A stretch of 8,811 nt of DNA from an uncultured Oscillospiraceae bacterium. GTDB lineage: Bacteria > Bacillota > Clostridia > Oscillospirales > Oscillospiraceae. Each line of letters begins with the position of its first letter. Position 1 is the first letter of the stretch. Both the position numbers and the translations under genes were made by a program. Below are positions 6,210-8,811 of the stretch, one piece after another. The DNA lies in the NCBI GenBank assembly GCA_934565775.1, contig CAKTIN010000074.1:1-8811 (forward strand), read 5' to 3'. The notes below the pieces were generated by a model that saw nothing but the letters and a program-made list of their open reading frames with translations, was not told where the DNA came from and did not search any database.

Positions 6210-6255
6210 GGTGTCACGAGTGAAAGAAAAACCCTTTCAGGAGGTCATTCTATTA
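6201..6255. repeat. nested inverted repeats in the acpP promoter and leader
   Basis: TAATAGAATG at 6201-6210 has a perfect 10-bp inverted copy, CATTCTATTA, at 6246-6255. The left arm covers the -10 box, and the right arm lies between the Shine-Dalgarno and the first base of the start codon. Inside it, TGAAAG (6221-6226) and CTTTCA (6234-6239) form a second, 6-bp inverted repeat with a 7-nt loop in the leader RNA. No known operator consensus such as FapR was recognised. Confidence 0.5.
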
Positions 6256-6476
6256 TGTATAACAAGATCGTAGAGTACGCTGCCAATACCTTGGGCATCT
6301 CTGCCGACGAGATCGACCGGGATACCACCTTTAAGAGCCTGGGCCTGGATTCTCTGGACATTGTGGAAATGATCGAGGACCTGGAGAGCGAGCTGGACGT
6401 GGAGATCAACCTGGAGAACCAGGACATTACCACCATCGGCGAGCTGGCAGACTACATCGAGGATCAGCTCAACTAA
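6255..6476 (+). CDS. acpP: acyl carrier protein
   Basis: This small acidic cytoplasmic protein of 73 residues carries growing acyl chains as thioesters during fatty acid synthesis. The phosphopantetheine attachment site is S33 in GLDSLDIVEMIEDLE, the canonical DSL motif at the start of helix II. The remainder shows the four-helix ACP pattern, with an acidic second half (ESELDVEINLENQDITTIGELADYIE). AGGAGG at 6239-6244 lies 10 nt before the ATG, and the gene has its own strong promoter. It is not next to fab genes in this window, but sits alone between the sigma-like gene and the SRP RNA. An ACP dedicated to another pathway is possible, but nothing in the sequence distinguishes it from the fatty acid synthesis ACP. 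Confidence 0.93.
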   Translation: MYNKIVEYAANTLGISADEIDRDTTFKSLGLDSLDIVEMIEDLESELDVEINLENQDITTIGELADYIEDQLN

Positions 6477-6482
6477 TTGAAG

Positions 6483-6510
6483 CCTTGTGAGCCGCTGGCT
6501 CATAACAAGG
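6483..6510 (+). other. upstream hairpin competing with the SRP RNA closing helix
   Basis: CCTTG (6483-6487) plus TGAGCC (6488-6493) can pair with GGCTCA (6497-6502) plus CAAGG (6506-6510). This gives 11 bp with a 3-nt loop and a 3-nt TAA bulge. The right half of this hairpin is also the 5' strand of the SRP RNA closing helix, so the two structures exclude each other. No T-run follows, so it is not an intrinsic terminator. Confidence 0.45.
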
Positions 6511-6793
6511 TCGCACTAGCCGGGGAGATAGCGGTGCCCTGTAACCTGCAATCCGCTATAGCAGGGGTGAATTCCCACACCCGGGCCATTTGCCGCACCG
6601 TCCGGTCGCCGTAAGCGGCGCTGAGGGGACGGTCTTGCGCAACAAGACCCCGTGAACCATGTCAGGTGGGGAACCAAGCAGCATTAAGCGGACCTTCTTG
6701 TGTGCCGCAGGGTTGCCGTTCCTGAGCTGGCTGCAGCGATATCGGGTGCTGCAATGGCACAAATGTGGGTGTGCGATCTTGTTATGAGCCAGC
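6494..6793 (+). ncRNA. ffs: signal recognition particle RNA, large (Alu-containing) type
   Basis: This RNA is the scaffold of the signal recognition particle, which with Ffh targets nascent membrane proteins. The Alu domain is recognisable at 6521-6565: GGGGAGATAGCGGTGCCCTG, then CCTGCAATCCGCTATAGCAG, with helix 3 formed by ATAGCGG (6528-6534) and CCGCTAT (6553-6559). The S domain is at about 6650-6720: GTGAACCATGTCAGGT, a GGAA tetraloop at 6670-6673, AAGCAGCATTAAG, and the conserved TGTGCCGCAGGGTTGCC. The outer ends, 6494-6516 and 6771-6793, form a 23-bp helix with one G-U pair, which sets my boundaries. The mature ends may lie several nt inside. B. subtilis scRNA has the same architecture and also precedes dnaX. 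No clear dedicated promoter is visible; a weak TTGAAG (6477)/CATAAC (6501) pair would start transcription inside the helix. Confidence 0.95.
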
Positions 6794-6809
6794 TTTGCTG
6801 TCTTTCGGA

Positions 6810-6815
6810 AGGAGG
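6810..6815 (+). promoter_or_regulatory. dnaX ribosome binding site selecting a TTG start
   Basis: AGGAGG lies 8 nt before TTG 6824. The resulting N-terminus MYQALYRKYRPQTF matches the family's start, with no ATG or GTG better placed, so TTG is the initiator. Confidence 0.85.
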
Positions 6816-6823
6816 GAGCGCAG

Positions 6824-8434
6824 TTGTACCAGGCGCTTTATCGAAAATACCGGCCCCAGACCTTTGACGATATGGTCGGCCAGGACGCGGTGACCCGGAC
6901 CCTGCGGGCCCAGCTTACCTCGGGCAAGCTCAGCCATGCCTACCTCTTTACCGGCTCCCGGGGCACGGGCAAAACCACCGCCGCCAAAATTCTGGCCAAG
7001 GCGGTCAACTGCCTGGAGCCTATGGACGGCAATCCCTGCAACCGCTGCGCGGCCTGCAGGGCCATTGACAGCGGCGCGTGTATGGACGTGCTGGAGATCG
7101 ACGCCGCCTCCAACAACGGCGTCGATCAGGTCCGGGACCTGCGGGACGACGCGGTCTACACCCCCTCCCAGGTCAGGACCCGGGTCTATATCATCGACGA
7201 GGTGCATATGCTCTCCCTCTCCGCCTTCAACGCTCTGCTGAAGATCATTGAGGAGCCGCCGGAGCATCTGCTGTTCATTCTGGCTACAACGGAGCTGCAA
7301 AAGGTCCCGGCAACCATCGTCTCCCGGTGCCAGCGGTTTGCCTTCCGGCGGCCCAGCATGGAGGAGATCGACTCCCGGCTGCAATACATCGCCTATCAGG
7401 AGGGTGTGGAGCTGGAGCCGGAGGCCTCCCGGGTCCTGGCCCGGCTGGCAGACGGTGCCTTCCGGGACGGCATCAACCTCCTGGATCAGTGCATGACCAG
7501 CCCGGACAAGGCCATTACCCCGGACTGGGTCTATCAGTGTCTGGGCATCGCCGGGCAGAAGCAGACGGCAGCCCTGCTGTCCGCCGCCGCCGCCCATGAT
7601 ACCCAGGGCGCGCTGAAGCAGTTCAGCGACCTGTACGCCCAGGGCAAGGACATCGCCGCCATGCTCGACGAGCTCTGCGCGGCCCTCCGGGATCTGCTCA
7701 TTCTGAAAACCGCCCCGGCAGCCGGGATCTCCATGCTCTCCGGGGTCTGTACGGAATCGGAGGCGAAGGAACTCACCGGCCGGTTCACCCCGGCGGAGCT
7801 GGTCCGGATGCTGAACGTGGTGCAAGGCACCCTGTCCGGCTTCACCCGCAGCGGCAGCCGCCGCATCGATGCGGAGCTGTGCCTGATGGAGCTGTGCGAC
7901 CCGGCCCTGCGGCTGGACGCGCCCTCTCTCAACGCCCGGCTGAGCCGGGTGGAGGAGCAGCTGGCCTCGGGGGTCCTCCCCGCCCGGGCAGAAGCCCCCC
8001 GGCAGACCGAGCAGGCGCCTCCCGTCCCGGACGATTCGGACGCCCCGCCCCCCTTCTCGGACGAGGACGCCCCGCCGGAGTCCGGCCAGGCGGCCCCCGC
8101 CTCGGACGTGGCCTGGCCGGAAATCGCCGCCCGGGTGCGCAGCGAGCTGAAGCCCCCGCTGATTGGCTTCTTTGCCCCCAGCCCCAAGGCGCCGGTCCAG
8201 GGGCGGCTTCGGGGCGATACGCTGTATTTGCTTTGCTCCGCCCCCTTCGTATTGGATCTAGTCGGCAAGCCGGAGCTGCTGGCTCTGGTAGGCCGGAAGG
8301 CCCAGGCCGTCCTGGGGCGGCAGGTGCAGGTCAAGGCGGTGGACGCTACCTCCGCCCCAGGCGCCAACGCAAATATGCAGCAGCTGCTGGCCTTTGGCAA
8401 GGCCCATGAGCAAACAATTAAAATTAAGGAATAA
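6824..8434 (+). CDS. dnaX: DNA polymerase III subunit gamma/tau (clamp loader)
   Basis: DnaX forms the ATPase core of the clamp loader that places the beta sliding clamp on DNA, and tau links it to the polymerase and helicase. In this 536-residue protein, Walker A is GSRGTGKT (44-51), the zinc module cysteines are C63, C72, C75 and C78, and Walker B is IIDEVH with D125-E126. Sensor 1 is in FILATTE, and the arginine finger is in the SRC motif (TIVSRCQRF). Domain III spans about 235-360. The tail (about 385-430) is rich in Pro, Asp, Glu and Ala and probably disordered, followed by a globular C-terminal domain. The start is TTG at 6824. No A-rich slippery site like that producing gamma in E. coli is seen in the expected region, so probably only a full-length product is made. 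The gene lies directly after the SRP RNA, as in B. subtilis. Confidence 0.97.
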   Translation: MYQALYRKYRPQTFDDMVGQDAVTRTLRAQLTSGKLSHAYLFTGSRGTGKTTAAKILAKAVNCLEPMDGNPCNRCAACRAIDSGACMDVLEIDAASNNGVDQVRDLRDDAVYTPSQVRTRVYIIDEVHMLSLSAFNALLKIIEEPPEHLLFILATTELQKVPATIVSRCQRFAFRRPSMEEIDSRLQYIAYQEGVELEPEASRVLARLADGAFRDGINLLDQCMTSPDKAITPDWVYQCLGIAGQKQTAALLSAAAAHDTQGALKQFSDLYAQGKDIAAMLDELCAALRDLLILKTAPAAGISMLSGVCTESEAKELTGRFTPAELVRMLNVVQGTLSGFTRSGSRRIDAELCLMELCDPALRLDAPSLNARLSRVEEQLASGVLPARAEAPRQTEQAPPVPDDSDAPPPFSDEDAPPESGQAAPASDVAWPEIAARVRSELKPPLIGFFAPSPKAPVQGRLRGDTLYLLCSAPFVLDLVGKPELLALVGRKAQAVLGRQVQVKAVDATSAPGANANMQQLLAFGKAHEQTIKIKE

Positions 8435-8448
8435 AGGAGAATGTTACA

Positions 8449-8796
8449 ATGGCAAAGGGTGGTTTCCGCGGCGGCCCCATGGGCGGCATGAACCAGGCCG
8501 CAATGATGAAGCAGGTCCAGAAAATGCAGCAGGAGATGCTGAAGGCCCAGGAGGAAATGGAAAATAAGACCTATACCGCCACCACGGGCGGCGGCGTGGT
8601 CTCCGCAACCGTCAACGGCAAGCACGAGGTGACGGCTCTGACCATCGACCCCGAGGCCGTGGACCCCGAGGATGTGGAGATGCTCCAGGATATGGTCATC
8701 GCCGCCGTGAACGAGGCCATGCGCGCGGCCGAGTCCGACGCCGCCGCCAGTATGTCCAAGCTCACCGGTGGCATGAATCTGGGCGGCCTGTTCTGA
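8449..8796 (+). CDS. ybaB: YbaB/EbfC family nucleoid-associated DNA-binding protein
   Basis: This 115-residue protein belongs to the small dimeric DNA-binding family represented by E. coli YbaB and B. subtilis YaaK. It has a Gly/Met-rich N-terminus (MAKGGFRGGPMGGMNQ). A helix follows (MMKQVQKMQQEMLKAQEEM, about 19-37), then the central beta-sheet signature TATTGGGVVSATVNGKHEV and LTIDPEAVDPEDVEMLQDM. A C-terminal helix ends in LTGGMNLGGLF. The position between dnaX and recR is conserved in many bacteria, suggesting a link with replication or recombination, although its precise role is not settled. AAAGGAG at 8433-8439 lies 9 nt before the ATG and overlaps the dnaX stop codon, so the two genes are in one transcript. 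Confidence 0.95.
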   Translation: MAKGGFRGGPMGGMNQAAMMKQVQKMQQEMLKAQEEMENKTYTATTGGGVVSATVNGKHEVTALTIDPEAVDPEDVEMLQDMVIAAVNEAMRAAESDAAASMSKLTGGMNLGGLF

Positions 8797-8797
8797 T

Positions 8798-8811
8798 ATG
8801 CAGTACTTCCC
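8798..8811 (+). CDS. recR: recombination protein RecR, first codons only
   Basis: An ATG one nt after the ybaB stop opens a frame reading M-Q-Y-F-P to the window edge. RecR proteins commonly start this way, and recR follows ybaB in the dnaX–ybaB–recR order. Only four codons and part of a fifth are present, so the call rests mainly on gene order. RecR acts with RecO and RecF in loading RecA at gaps. Confidence 0.65.

Noticed and set aside
6477..6506. Promoter TTGAAG–18 bp–CATAAC for the SRP RNA
   Set aside because: Both boxes match only 4 of 6 positions, and transcription would begin inside the closing helix, removing its 5' strand. I kept it only as a remark.
6788..6805. CAGC-TTT-GCTG hairpin after the SRP RNA as a terminator
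   Set aside because: The stem is only 4 bp, it is followed by TCTTT rather than a T-run, and it lies just before the dnaX ribosome binding site.
6824..8434. Programmed frameshift in dnaX giving a short gamma form
   Set aside because: No A AAA AAG-type heptamer with a following stem occurs in the expected stretch around codons 400-450, which is very GC-rich. The A-rich run near 8410-8435 is at the natural end of the gene.

Overview
This window is a dense run of genes, all on the + strand, from a GC-rich bacterium that I place in the Bacillota, most likely the Clostridia and probably an Oscillospiraceae-type gut lineage. Three things support this: the large, Alu-domain-containing SRP RNA, the order SRP RNA–dnaX–ybaB–recR (the same as Bacillus subtilis scr–dnaX–yaaK–recR), and a dgt–dnaG–sigma factor cluster. 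The family is an inference. I see no mobile element, CRISPR array or tRNA, and no convincing intrinsic terminator.

Region 1 (1-2462) holds the 3' end of hflX, a YigZ/IMPACT-family gene, a GNAT acetyltransferase resembling streptothricin acetyltransferases, and dgt (dGTPase). The first three overlap and look translationally coupled. Region 2 (2459-6184) starts at a strong promoter whose -35 box uses the dgt stop codon. It carries dnaG, a 292-residue sigma-70 factor starting directly at region 1.2, and a 348-residue second sigma-like protein. The three reading frames are joined by 4-nt overlaps.

Region 3 (6181-6476) is acpP with its own promoter, whose -35 box again overlaps the upstream stop codon. 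The promoter and leader contain nested inverted repeats. Region 4 (6477-8811) is the SRP RNA, closed by a 23-bp helix, then dnaX (TTG start), the ybaB/ebfC family gene and the first codons of recR.

The gene content is housekeeping: ribosome GTPase, nucleotide pool, primase, transcription initiation, lipid carrier, protein targeting, clamp loading and recombination. The part most worth attention is the sigma pair. The first protein has intact core- and promoter-binding regions but no region 1.1, and one tryptophan of its region 2 dyad is lysine. The second appears to have the full layout of a primary sigma factor, including a region 1.1-like segment, but has lost nearly all the residues that read and melt promoters while keeping the RNAP-binding motif. 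It looks like a sigma mimic or partner protein. A slippery heptamer at the junction is in the right phase to fuse the two.
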